Assembly (NCBI GenBank): GCA_016800925.1
Contig: JABCPU010001065.1
Location: 1-17,169, forward strand
Source: Suillus spraguei
Taxonomy: Eukaryota; Basidiomycota; Agaricomycetes; Boletales; Suillaceae
Length of the DNA stretch: 17,169 nt
Direction of reading: 5' to 3'
Part shown: in pieces, positions 8,545 through 17,166 of the stretch
Layout: the number at the start of each line of letters is the position of its first letter
Position numbering within the stretch: position 1 is the first letter of the stretch
The notes under the pieces: generated by a model
Databases searched by the model: none
Told to the model about the DNA's origin: nothing
The model's input: the letters and a program-made list of their open reading frames with translations, nothing else
Made by a program: the position numbers and the translations under genes

Positions 8545-9075
8545 GTCAAAGACGGGCCAGCGGACATGGGCCGAGGTTATGTATATCCTCGATGTTGATG
8601 GATGGGCCGGGGGGAAATTATTTCCGATGGAGACGGGTGGGCCGGGAGACTTGTATTTTCGGGAGAGACGGGTGGGCTGAGGGAAACATGATTTCTGATG
8701 TTGACGGATGGGCCAGGGGGATATCATCCCCGACAGAGATGGGTGGGCCCATCTGGGTAGTATGTAGAGTAGGATATTATAGACAGCTGGGCTGAAGAGA
8801 GATGCAAGGCAAATATTATTGCATAGACGGGTGGGCCAAGGTAAGAGAATATTACATATACGGGTGGGCCGAGGTGAGAGAATATTACATATACGGGTGG
8901 GCCAAGGTGAGAGAATATTACATATACGGGTGGGCCGACGTGGGGTGTATTACATAGACGGGTGGGCCGAGGGTGCAGTAAAATATTTATTGCATAGACG
9001 GGTGGGCCATGTGGGGGAATTTTACATAGACAGGTGGGCCGAGGTAAAATATATTACATATATGGGTGGGCCTAG
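8545..9075. repeat. minisatellite of about 33 bp, core ACGGGTGGGCC
   Basis: The well-kept part, 8827-9072, has eight copies of ACGGGTGGGCC or a one-to-two-base variant, starting at 8827, 8860, 8893, 8926, 8958, 8998, 9030 and 9062, so spacings are 33, 33, 33, 32, 40, 32 and 32. The spacer is AT-rich (GAGAATATTACATAT). From 8545 to 8800 the same core recurs in degenerate form with irregular spacing, so the array looks younger on the right. Because 33 is divisible by three, an open frame with an 11-residue repeat persists (8819-9088), which is a by-product rather than evidence for a protein. Confidence 0.85.
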
Positions 9076-9225
9076 ATATGTATCATAAAGACGTACAGCT
9101 GATGTAGCCACCAGAGAATCAAACACATAGGATACATGCACCCTATGAGTGCATATACCTACCATCAACCACCAAAATCTAAACCCTGAAGCACAAAAAC
9201 CTGAATTCATCATGTCTGACATTCA
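9076..9225. other. unique spacer between two repeat arrays
   Basis: AT-rich sequence without repeats, splice signals or a plausible ORF. Nothing identifiable is seen here. Confidence 0.4.
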
Positions 9226-9990
9226 TCGATAATTGAGGTGCCGGGTGCCGGGTACCAAGTCCCGAATCCAGGAACTCGAAACTGGAGATGCAAACTAGAG
9301 ATTTCCTGAATTCCAGATACCCGGACACCCGAAACACAACACACAAGGTGAAAGATGTAAAGTCCTTGTGTGGAGTCATCTAGTGCTGAGTGCCGGGTGC
9401 AGGTGCAGAGTACTGAAACTAGAAACTAGAAACTCGAGATTCGAGACAAAACAGACATCTACCAAAAATGTGTGGATCAAAGTTTTGTTGTTGCCTGACA
9501 TGTGTCTGAGTCCTGAGGACCGAACCCCGAAATTGTAGACTACCAGATTTCGGGATTTGGGGTTCGGCACTCGAGATTCAAGATTTGAGATGAAAAAGAT
9601 ATCTACCAAAAATGTGTGGATCAAAGTCATTTTATTGCCTCACATTGTTTTCGGTCTCAAGTGCAAAAGCCAGAGTACTGAACTGCGAACCCCTAAATAG
9701 TAGACTACCAGATTTTGGAGTTTGGAGTTCGGCACTTAGAATGTGTGGATCAATAGGTGTCTATTGCTTCACATTGTTCTGAGTCCCGAGTTGCGAGTGC
9801 TGGGTGCCGGGGTTCAGGGATCAGCACTGACAATATGTTGCTCAAGATCTTTCACATTATGAGTACCAAGTCCCGAGTGCCGAGTGCCGGGTGCCGGGTG
9901 CCGGAGCTCGGAAGTGCCGAGTCCCGAGTGCCGGGTGCCGGAGTTCGGGGTTCGGCACATACAATATGTGGATCGAGGACTTTCACATTG
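9225..9990. repeat. diverged left part of the GTGCCGG satellite, forward orientation
   Basis: Long imperfect units alternate a GC-rich block (GAGTGCCGGGTGCCGG..., GGGGTTCGGCAC) with an AT-rich block (ATGTGTGGATCAA... and CACATTGTT). The marker ATGTGTGGATCAA occurs at 9468, 9612 and 9741, giving spacings of 144 and 129 bp. ATCTACCAAAAATGTGTGG is repeated exactly at 9458 and 9602. The units become more regular to the right. Short ORFs on both strands are by-products of repetition. Confidence 0.7.
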
Positions 9991-9991
9991 T

Positions 9992-10402
9992 TTTGACTGC
10001 CGAACCCGAGCTCCGGCACCCGGGAGTTAGCACAATGTGAGGCAATACCATAATATTGATTTACACATGTTGAGTGCCGAACCCGAGCTCCGGCACCCGG
10101 GAGCGAGCACAATGTGAGGCAATACCATATATTGATTTACACAGTTGAGTGCCGAACCCGAGCTCCGGCACCCGGGAGCTAGCACAATGTGAGGCAATAC
10201 CATAATATTGATTTACACATGTTGAGTGCCGAACCCCGAGCTCCGGCACCCGGGAGTTAGCACAATGTGAGGCAATACCATAATATTGATTTACACATGT
10301 GAGTGCCGAACCCCGAGCTCCGGCACCCGGGAGCTAGCACAATGTGAGGCAATACCATGATATTGATTTACACAAGTTGAGTGCCGAACCCCGAGCTCCG
10401 GC
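9992..10402. repeat. inverted block of 75-78 bp satellite units
   Basis: Five nearly identical units run in the reverse sense to the sequence on both sides. Each has the core GTGCCGAACCC(C)GAGCTCCGGCACCC followed by GGGAG(T/C)(T/G)AGCACAATGTGAGGCAATACC (in parts) and ATATTGATTTACAC. The marker CACAATGTGAGGC starts at 10031, 10108, 10183, 10261 and 10338, so spacings are 77, 75, 78 and 77 bp. A sixth, partial core ends at about 10402. The high identity among these units suggests recent amplification or gene conversion. The core GTGCCG...CGGCAC is itself an interrupted palindrome around GAGCTC. Confidence 0.85.
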
Positions 10403-10450
10403 ACCCGGCACTCGGTGTTCGGCACTCAACTTGTGTAAATAAATATCATG
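10357..10450. repeat. head-to-head inversion point of the satellite
   Basis: The left arm ATATTGATTTACACAAGTTG...GTGCCGAACCCCGAG is mirrored by the right arm CTCGGTGTTCGGCAC...CAACTTGTGTAAATAAATAT, with the centre at about 10403 in CTCCGGCACCCGGCA. The arms match over about 40 bp on each side with few mismatches, and the wider symmetry continues unit by unit to the left and right. This could extrude as a hairpin. Confidence 0.85.
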
Positions 10451-11265
10451 GTGTTGCCTCACATTGTGCTCACTCCCGGGTGCCGGAGCTCGGGGTTCGG
10501 CACTCAACTTGTGTAAATCAATATCATGGTATTGCCTCACATGGTAACCCAGCACTCGGTGATCGTGATTCGGGACTCAACTTTGTATTGCCTCACATTG
10601 TTCTAACTCACGGGTGGCGGGGTTCGGGGCTCGGTGTGAAAATATATGGATCGATATCTGTCTCAGTGTTATGAGTACCACGTCCCGAGTCCCGAGTGCC
10701 GGGTGCCGGAGTTCGGGGTTCGGCATTCAACATGTGTACATCAATATCTTTGTATTGACTCACATTGTTCTCACTCCCGGGTGCTGGGGTTCGGGGTTGG
10801 GTGGTTAAATATGTGGATCAATATCTTTCACATGGTTATGAGTCCCGAGTCCAGATTCCCAACTGCCGGGTGCCGGAGTTCGGGGTTCGGACTCCCCACG
10901 TGTAAATCAATATCTTGGATTGCCTCACATGTTTCTCACTCCCGGGTGCCGGGGTTCGGGGGTCAGTGATAGAAAATGTGCATCGACATCTTTCACATTG
11001 TTATAAGTTCCAAGGCCCGAGTCCCGAGTGCCGGGTGCCGGAGTTCGGGGTTCGGCACTGAACATGTGTAAATCAATATCTTTGTATTGCCTCATATTGT
11101 TCTAACTCCCGAGTGCCGGAGTTCGGGGTTCAGCACATCAGATATGTGGATCGATATCTGTCACATGGTGATGAGTCCCAACTCCAGGGTCCTGGGGTCC
11201 GGGGTTCGGCACTTCAGATATATGGAATGATATGTTTCACAATGTGACCCGGCACCCGGCACAAG
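10403..11265. repeat. right part of the satellite with 165-bp higher-order units
   Basis: The orientation returns to forward. The marker GCCTCAC (or GACTCAC, GCCTCAT) lies at about 10456, 10534, 10590, 10758, 10922 and 11089. The last three intervals are 168, 164 and 167 bp, so two different half-units alternate: one with TGTGGATC(A/G)ATATCT...CACATTGTTATGAGTCCCGAG, one with TGTGTAAATCAATATCTTTGTATTGCCTCAC. This is a higher-order repeat, in contrast to the monomeric 75-78 bp block on its left. Confidence 0.75.
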
Positions 11266-11443
11266 GTAACTCGACAGAGATGTTTCAAATTCTTTAAATT
11301 GTGTGTTGTGTTTCAGGTAGCCGGATATCCGGAAGTCGCGAAATATCAATTGTGAATCTCCATTGTCCAGTTCCGGATGTCCGGACTTGGCATCCAGCAC
11401 TGACATTCATTCAAACATTGTATATACATCTATGAACCTACAA
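11266..11443. other. 3' flank of the cysteine-cluster gene
   Basis: Unique sequence between the satellite and the stop codon of the minus-strand gene. TCCGGA-type words recur (GGATATCCGG, GGATGTCCGG), in keeping with the CCGG-rich surroundings. It probably contains the 3' untranslated region of that gene. Confidence 0.4.
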
Positions 11444-13580
11444 TTATGTAGCCATTTCACCCTCATCAGCAGAGGGTTCAACCTTCACCTCAACATCCAT
11501 ATCATCAGAATCATATTCTGGGACAAGGTTGCCCGGATCATCTGGGTCCACAAGTTCGCCGGACGTTTGTGGACCCTCAGGCTGAATCTGGCTCAGCTCA
11601 AATATGAGACCCTCAATGATAGATGCAGGCTGGACTTTCGGAGATGGAGGCTCCATTCCTGCCATATCCAAGTCAATGAGGGGAGCAAGTGCAGATGGGA
11701 GTGGTGAGATGGCCAGGGGGACGGATTGATCAAGCAAAAAGGTTGCATTGACAGGAGAGTCGGGAAGTGGAAATGAAGGGTGCCGGTCCATGACTTTGCG
11801 ACGAAGGCCCTCATGGAGGCGTTGCAGGGTATCAATCTTACCATCCTGCTCCGCCACACGAGCCTCAAGAAGAGCAATTCGAGCGGCACCATCCCGAATC
11901 GCAATTGCCATGGAATGGAGATCCGGCATGGGACATCAGTGCCGGACGAGGCACTGGGGCGCTTGAAGACGGAATAGCTAAGTGAAAGATAAGGTCAGAT
12001 GGTCATAGACAATTGGGGTGACTCACAAGCTGATGCAGGTGCAGGTGTCTTGGGGGCAGTGATTGTCTTGCTGCGCCCACGGGACTGTGCCTTGGGTGTG
12101 GTAACAGCAGGGACAGCTGGAGTGCCGGAGGGGCCACGAGATTGACTGCGAGTTCGGGCTTTGGACTGCGAGGCAGCCGGCGCATTGGAGGGTGCTCTGG
12201 AAGGTGTCCTGGAGCGAGCCTGCCGGGTGGTAGACTTCCCTCGAATACGTTTTGGCGGGGATCCCATGGATGCTGGGACACATTTGATCTTCTTGGTGGC
12301 GCAGCGGACGCACGACAAACATGGGGCACGGGTCCTCCTGTCCAACCGAGTGGCGCAGGGCCACTTCTCCTGGGTGCAATAATGGCAGGGGTTGTTCTGT
12401 GGGTTCCATTAGTTGATGGACTCATTGGAATTCATTAGAGTACTCACTGGGCCGGGAATGAGAATATCACCTGTATCCATGACTGCAGGTTCCTCAGCCG
12501 GAGTGCTGGACATTGCCTGGGGGGTCTCGACAACCTCCGGACGACTGCCGGAGGTGGCCTGACAATGGGTAAGTACAGGCGGGAGGTCCGGACAAAGAAT
12601 GATGACTCACCATCACCTTGGGTGGACTGCCGGCAATGAGCTGATGATACATAAGCATTTTTCCAAGTGCCGGACAACTAAATATTACTTACTGAAGCAG
12701 GACCAAACAATTGCTTCTTTGGGGAACGTGGTGAACGAGGGGAATGAGGCGTCCCTACACCAATTGTGGAAGGCCGGGGAACGTTGAGCGCCGGCACTCC
12801 ACTCGAAATAGGCTACAGAAAATTGAGAGAATGAAAACAATGAGCTGGACGACATACCTGAACAATTGTGTCTTCATCATCTTCCGACTCCACAAGCACA
12901 TTCTGCTTGACATGGCGAGTTGCCTTGACCCGCTTGCGACCCTTCTTGGCCGACTTCGGAGGTGAGGAAGAGTGTCCGGACATCATGGGGGACTTCCTCT
13001 TCCTGCTCCCTTCCACCTCCGGCTCTGGGTCAGCAACAACCGCCTTACCTTTTCCTTTGTCCCGGAGCTCGGAGGTGGCGTGGGTGGAAGAACCAGCGAC
13101 ATTGCCGGCGATGACGGGTGGGGAGGGAAGGTCCACAGTGATTGGGCCAATGGAAGGGTTAGGCATGACAGGGAGATCACCTGAATGGTCACCTAACGCC
13201 TCCCAGGCGCGAATCTTGCTGCGCCAGGAGTGTTTCAACACCCGGGGGTCGTCATGACCGATGCTGTGCCAGTTGGGCCACACCCGGGGAGTCATGGACC
13301 TGACTCTCATCAACTCCTTGGAGCAGGATGCAATGATGCCGGGCATGTAAGGCCCTTTCTCATGCTCCCGGACAATCTCAGCCTACCCAGATCTTAGAAA
13401 AACCAAAAGTAAAATTAACACATGAATGGTACTTACCACAAGATTAGTGACTTGTGCTGTCAGAGCAAGGTGGGCTTGGCCAGTGCCGGCAGGCATGAGC
13501 CGAGCCCCGGCGATGATGCCCACAATCTGAGCAGTGGTTGCCTTGAGACTGGCCAAAGAGGTTTCAACTGAAGTAGACAT
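11444..13580 (-). CDS. unknown protein with Zn2Cys6-like cluster and coiled coil
   Basis: Seven exons fit GT-AG introns of 45-54 bp with consistent phases: 13580-13437, 13382-12858, 12812-12693, 12640-12611, 12558-12448, 12396-12027 and 11977-11444. Together they give about 610 codons if one extra base in the GGG at 11930-11932 is skipped; without that, exon 7 stops after about 37 codons. Order of parts: an Ala/Leu-rich N-terminus (SVETSLASLKATTAQI), a segment with PRVWPNWHSIGHDDPRV, basic nuclear-localisation-like runs (SRKRKSP, KKGRKRVKATRH), Ser/Pro linkers, a seven-cysteine cluster near residues 313-348, an RS/RT-rich basic tail, a leucine-heptad helix (IALLEARVAEQDGKIDTL) and an acidic C-terminus. 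The spacing resembles fungal Zn2Cys6 binuclear clusters, so DNA binding in the nucleus is possible. I do not recognise the family. It is divergent from the gene at 13799. Confidence 0.7.
12289..12387 (-). other. cysteine cluster of the unknown protein
   Basis: The encoded stretch begins CHYCTQEKWPC and ends CLSCVRCATKKIKC. Cysteine spacing is C-x2-C-x6-C-x11-C-x2-C-x2-C-x6-C. Classical Zn2Cys6 domains have C-x2-C-x6-C, a linker of about 5-12, then C-x2-C-x6-C. Here the second half is the last three cysteines, the linker would be 14, and one extra cysteine precedes it. Basic residues follow the second half. Confidence 0.6.
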
Positions 13581-13798
13581 TTGGATTGACTTGAAAGATG
13601 TGAAAAGCTGAGATAAGTTTGAAATCTGTGATCACTTGGATGAAGTTTCAAAAGAAACCAGACAATTGAAGGACAATCTTGATAAGCGTTGATTGTTTGT
13701 CTTTGTTTGGTCGTGGTTCAACTTTCGGCCGTTGCCAGCCATGTGTTGAACTTCGAAGTTATCAGTTATCAATCAGTTTGATCAGTTGATCAGACATC
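13581..13798. promoter_or_regulatory. divergent intergenic region, probable bidirectional promoter
   Basis: Only 218 bp separate the start codons of two genes transcribed away from each other, so both promoters must lie here or overlap the genes. There is no strong TATA box. Just before the plus-strand ATG a cluster of ATCAGTT / TGATCAG words occurs (about 13760-13796: ATCAGTTATCAATCAGTTTG, then ATCAGTTGATCAG), which could be binding sites or leader repeats. The plus-strand start has a purine at -3 shifted by one (GACATCATGA). Confidence 0.5.
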
Positions 13799-14813
13799 AT
13801 GAGATCTCAACCAGCAGTCAGATTTTATGAACCTCCGGTCACTGAATACAACTCAATGGATGTGGATGACTCAACCGAGTCCCGGATTTCACTAGGTATG
13901 TTGTGCTTTCAGTACAGCTCTCAATTGACCGGAGATGGACCAGATGCACTGGATGATGTATACCTTGGGCCGGATGATGAGACTGAGTCCCGGATTTCAT
14001 CAGGTATGTGTTGCTTTGAGTATATCTTACAATTGACTGGACATTTATTAGATCCAAGTGAAGATGTATACCTTGGGCCGGATGATGAGATCGACTATGA
14101 TTCTGGGTCATCAGGTGTTCCGGATGTCTTGGATGCAGTTTCTGGTAGGTTTCTCATTCACATTTAGATAATCCAACTGTGGATGTTCATTCAATCCATC
14201 CAGATCATTTATGCCCGGCTCAGCCTGAGGAACTGCCTTTGTTCAACGATCCGGACTTGTACCTAGGGCCTGATGATGATCTTATTGATTGTGATGAAGC
14301 ACCGGAATGTGCTGATGTTGAGACTGATGCTCCGGCTATCCCAGGAATAGCAATTCCAGGTGAGTTCACCATACAATCTCATTTTTATTGTTGATGTGAT
14401 GTCCCAAGCACATGCAACACCTCCTAAATGTCAGTCCCCCATACCGGAACTCAGCAATGAAGACCTGCGTGCCATGCTTAGGGAGTTCATGCCCCTAGGG
14501 TCATATGATCAAACAGAATGTGAGGATTTAATTGTTCATCATGTATCTTTCTGCTAATTTTCTTGAAGTTGAATCAATTCTGGATCGCCTGGACCATTAC
14601 CAACAGCGTCATGGCCATCTTCCGGAGCCTACCGTACATCAACTCCTCGAGGCTGACCGACCATTCCGAGTGGCTTGGGCTGACACATCCGACAAACTCA
14701 GAAGAGCTGATATGGACCTCCGGAGGTTGCAAAGGGCCAAACAGATGAGCTCTGAATTGCTGCTTGTATTAGATACCCTCATTGAAAAGTGTGATGATCA
14801 ACCCCATATGTAA
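13799..14813 (+). CDS. unknown acidic protein with repeated YLGPDD exons
   Basis: Six exons fit: 13799-13895, 13935-14003, 14052-14114, 14168-14359, 14409-14519 and 14569-14813, totalling 777 nt (258 residues plus TAA). Introns are 39, 48, 53, 49 and 49 bp, all GT-AG and all phase 1; the last one has a TGCTAAT branch-like site. Intron 1 is a multiple of three without a stop, so it may be retained. The motif DVYLGPDDE (or DLYLGPDDD) occurs three times, and the SRIS(L/S) exon end plus adjoining intron occurs twice, which shows internal exon duplication. The N-terminal half is very acidic; the last exon encodes helices with a leucine/arginine-rich stretch (DKLRRADMDLRRLQRAK) that could be a coiled coil. 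No known family is recognised. Its neighbour on the left is divergent, that on the right convergent. Confidence 0.68.
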
Positions 14814-15304
14814 ATATTTGGATATTCATTCACATACTTACATCATGTTCACCACTGAATTTTTCATGTATAACAATGACATTTCCAATTGATTTTAGAT
14901 GATGCACACACCCAATTGTCCATTCCAACAGCCAATTATTGATTCCCGGGGTCCGGAGCTCGGTGATTGGGATTCATCCGGAACTCGGTGATCGGGTTTC
15001 GTGATATTTGGATTTTCATTCACATACTTAAATCATGTGAACCACTGAATTTTTCATGTATATCAATGACAGTTCCAATGTATTTTAGATGATGCACAAA
15101 CCCTAATCTCTAATACCAACTACCAATGATTGATACTTGGGTGCCGGACCTCGGTGATCGGGAGTCGTCCGGAACTCGGTGATCAGGATACGTCCGGAAC
15201 TCGGTGCTTAGGATTCAACATTTTGGAAGTGGGACACTGTGTTTTAAGAAGTGTGACAAATGATGAAAATGTGGTAAACATGGGGGCAGTTTGGTATATG
15301 TACA
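14814..15304. repeat. 189-bp tandem duplication between convergent genes
   Basis: ATATTTGGAT(A/T)TTCATTCACATAC begins at 14815 and again at 15004, and the copies stay alignable for about 160 bp, including CCACTGAATTTTTCATGTAT and TTTTAGATGATGCACA. Each copy ends in a GC-rich block with CCGGAACTCGGTGATCGGG-like motifs (about 14950, 14976, 15142, 15168 and 15193). These motifs resemble the satellite core at 9.2-11.3 kb. The region probably also holds 3' untranslated sequence of the plus-strand gene. Confidence 0.75.
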
Positions 15305-17166
15305 TTATTTCCTTCCCCTTGCCCTGGTTACTCGAAGTGTACTCTCTACCGGCTTTTGAGACTTACTCCGGGTGGTCCTTGCGGATGGTTCAATGACAGC
15401 TTTCTTGCCCTGTATACTCCTTGGTTCCGGCGATGCGTTCCTCTCTTCCACTTCCTCAGTGATCCCGGCCAGGAGGTCGCCCATCCGTGATGTCAAAAGT
15501 GCACCTGCCTTGGCCGGCCTGGCCGGGCGAGGCTCCGGCATTGAACATGGAACTTCTGTCTCCTTGGGTGCTGAAGATGGGTGTGCTATTTGTCTGGGTT
15601 TCTTCAGTGGGGATCGACCATCAGCCGAGTCATCATCAATGTCATCCTCCTTGTCATGAGTTTCACTGTCGGTATCACTCTCGGCTTCGGTTGATGGATC
15701 CCGGGGCCTTCGGAGAGTTCCACTCTTCTGCATTCTCACTTGACGAGTCAGATGCGATGGCGACTTGCCGGATACCACAGATGGTACCATGTCCCCATCC
15801 TTGTTCTTCCATGCTTTGAACAGAAATGTTGAATCTTTTCCTGTTTCCTGCTGAGCATACCAGAAATTGAGCAAGGCCGTTGTGTCCCAGTTTTGCAACT
15901 TCGAAGGCTCCTTCAGGTCAATATCCGCCGGAAGATACTTCCTTGCCACAAAGTCATCCTGACTTTGTACGAGGGCACTCCATGGCACGACAGCCTTGTC
16001 ATTCCCGAACATATTCCTGTGTCCACGCATTCAGCAACAGCTCAGATGTTGCCACGAAAGACTCACTGTAGTGCGATGTAAGAAACGCCCTGACTATGGC
16101 TTTCTTCTCCTCAAGTTTTTGTTTCCGTGATGTCTGGAAGCAACGGCATCCCATTTCCATCTTGTCGAGTTCCAAAGCTGGTTTTCTGACTCTTTTGCGA
16201 CCTCCCTTGACCTGTCGTCCTCCGTCCTGTGCCCCGGCACCTATCATTGTGATGATCAACGAATTCATTCTTGCATCCGAAGTTCAAACACTCACCGAAC
16301 TGTTCCTGGGCGTACTCCTGCCATACTGGCTCAATGTCCTCCCAGTCCTTAGTCTTCATGAAGCTGTCCCCATCTCCTAATGCCTCATTATCATCATGCC
16401 TGCACACATATATTGAGATCCAAGATCGGCGATGACGGACACAATTGACTTACATCCCGAACAGAACCTTCTCCCTGTTCATTCTTCCAAGCTGACAACA
16501 CAAAAACTCTCATCCCGCATTGCCTCCACATCTCTTTCGAAAAGTGCTCCATATATGCCGGTCCCTTCTTACGAGCAACTTCTGCTTGTATCTCCGGAGG
16601 AGGAAAGCTGTTTGACCATTCTTCCGCTGTTTCTTTTGCCTTCTCCAACTCGTCGTCGTCCAATTCAGCCATGACTCTCTTCACAGCCCCCTGATAATGT
16701 TTGAACATACTGGGATCTCCCGGCTTTGCCCCGGACTCGTCCTCAATCCTCTTTAGCACCTCTTCGCGCTTCTGCTGGTAGACCACCATCCTAGGCGTCC
16801 ATTTCCTCCCATACTTTATCATGTCCTTCCTTTCCTTCCTTTTCTTGTTGTTGAACAACCAAGTGTTATACATCTGAGAGTTGATGGAAGAATAAGATGT
16901 TAAAATTGTAGTTTTTCAACACAACGAAGACGCATCACCTGCTTCCTCTTTTTCCATTGTCCTTGGTCGACTTTAGGAGCAAACAACCTGGCTGCCCTGG
17001 CAATTGCAGTGAAAACCCCTCGCTTCTCACCCCTTTTGGCCGCGGTCCACTCAGGAAGGTAGTTCTTCAACTCCGAAATTTCGTTTTCCGTGAGCTTCTG
17101 TGTCTGTGGTTGACGTGCCCTATTTCTGCCGGAAGTCAAGTGAGTGGAATGACCCGTCCTTGCCAT
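15305..17166 (-). CDS. unknown protein, Lys/Trp-rich N-terminus, one frame break
   Basis: Four exons fit with introns of 65, 70 and 55 bp: 17166-16939, 16873-16454, 16383-16296 and 16240-15305. The total is about 556 residues if one base in the CCC run at 16004-16006 is skipped; otherwise reading stops after VRE at about 15997. The N-terminus has LPEWTAAKRGEKRGVFTAIA, then a basic WLFNNKKRKERKDMIKYGR stretch, Trp-containing segments (EMWRQCGM, FKAWKNKDGD) and a C-terminal half of acidic (DSETHDKEDDIDDDSAD) and basic Ser/Pro-rich linkers ending in RVTRARGRK. The exon 3 acceptor (AATGAG at 16384-16389) is chosen because the more obvious one leads to a stop. I do not recognise a domain; a nuclear or chromatin role is only suggested by composition. 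Only three bases precede the ATG, so an upstream exon is possible. Confidence 0.65.

Noticed and set aside
8819..9088. ORF with an 11-residue repeat
   Set aside because: The period of 33 bp keeps any stop-free frame open; the frame has no gene-like flanks.
7907..9865. ATGAG or CATTATGAG as target-site duplication of copy B, with a distant match at about 9857
   Set aside because: The second copy lies within a satellite whose units carry TTATGAGT variants, so the match is most likely chance.
9757..10969. Several ORFs on both strands encoding SRVPELG-like repeats
   Set aside because: They are translations of the GTGCCGG satellite and occur in both orientations, as expected for inverted repeats.
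8821..11265. CRISPR array
   Set aside because: Repeats have no constant repeat plus unique-spacer pattern, spacers are themselves repeated, and the surrounding DNA is eukaryotic with introns.
11593..12425. Alternative-frame ORFs of 103-140 codons on the minus strand
   Set aside because: They overlap the exons of the cysteine-cluster gene in other frames and lack its consistent splice structure.
14145..14167. 23-bp intron in the acidic repeat gene
   Set aside because: Too short for spliceosomal removal; a 53-bp intron starting at 14115 keeps the frame and the phase-1 pattern.
14543..14568. GTATCT donor at 14543 for the last intron of the acidic repeat gene
   Set aside because: It would be very short and put the last exon out of frame; the GTGAGG donor at 14520 gives 49 bp and the correct frame.
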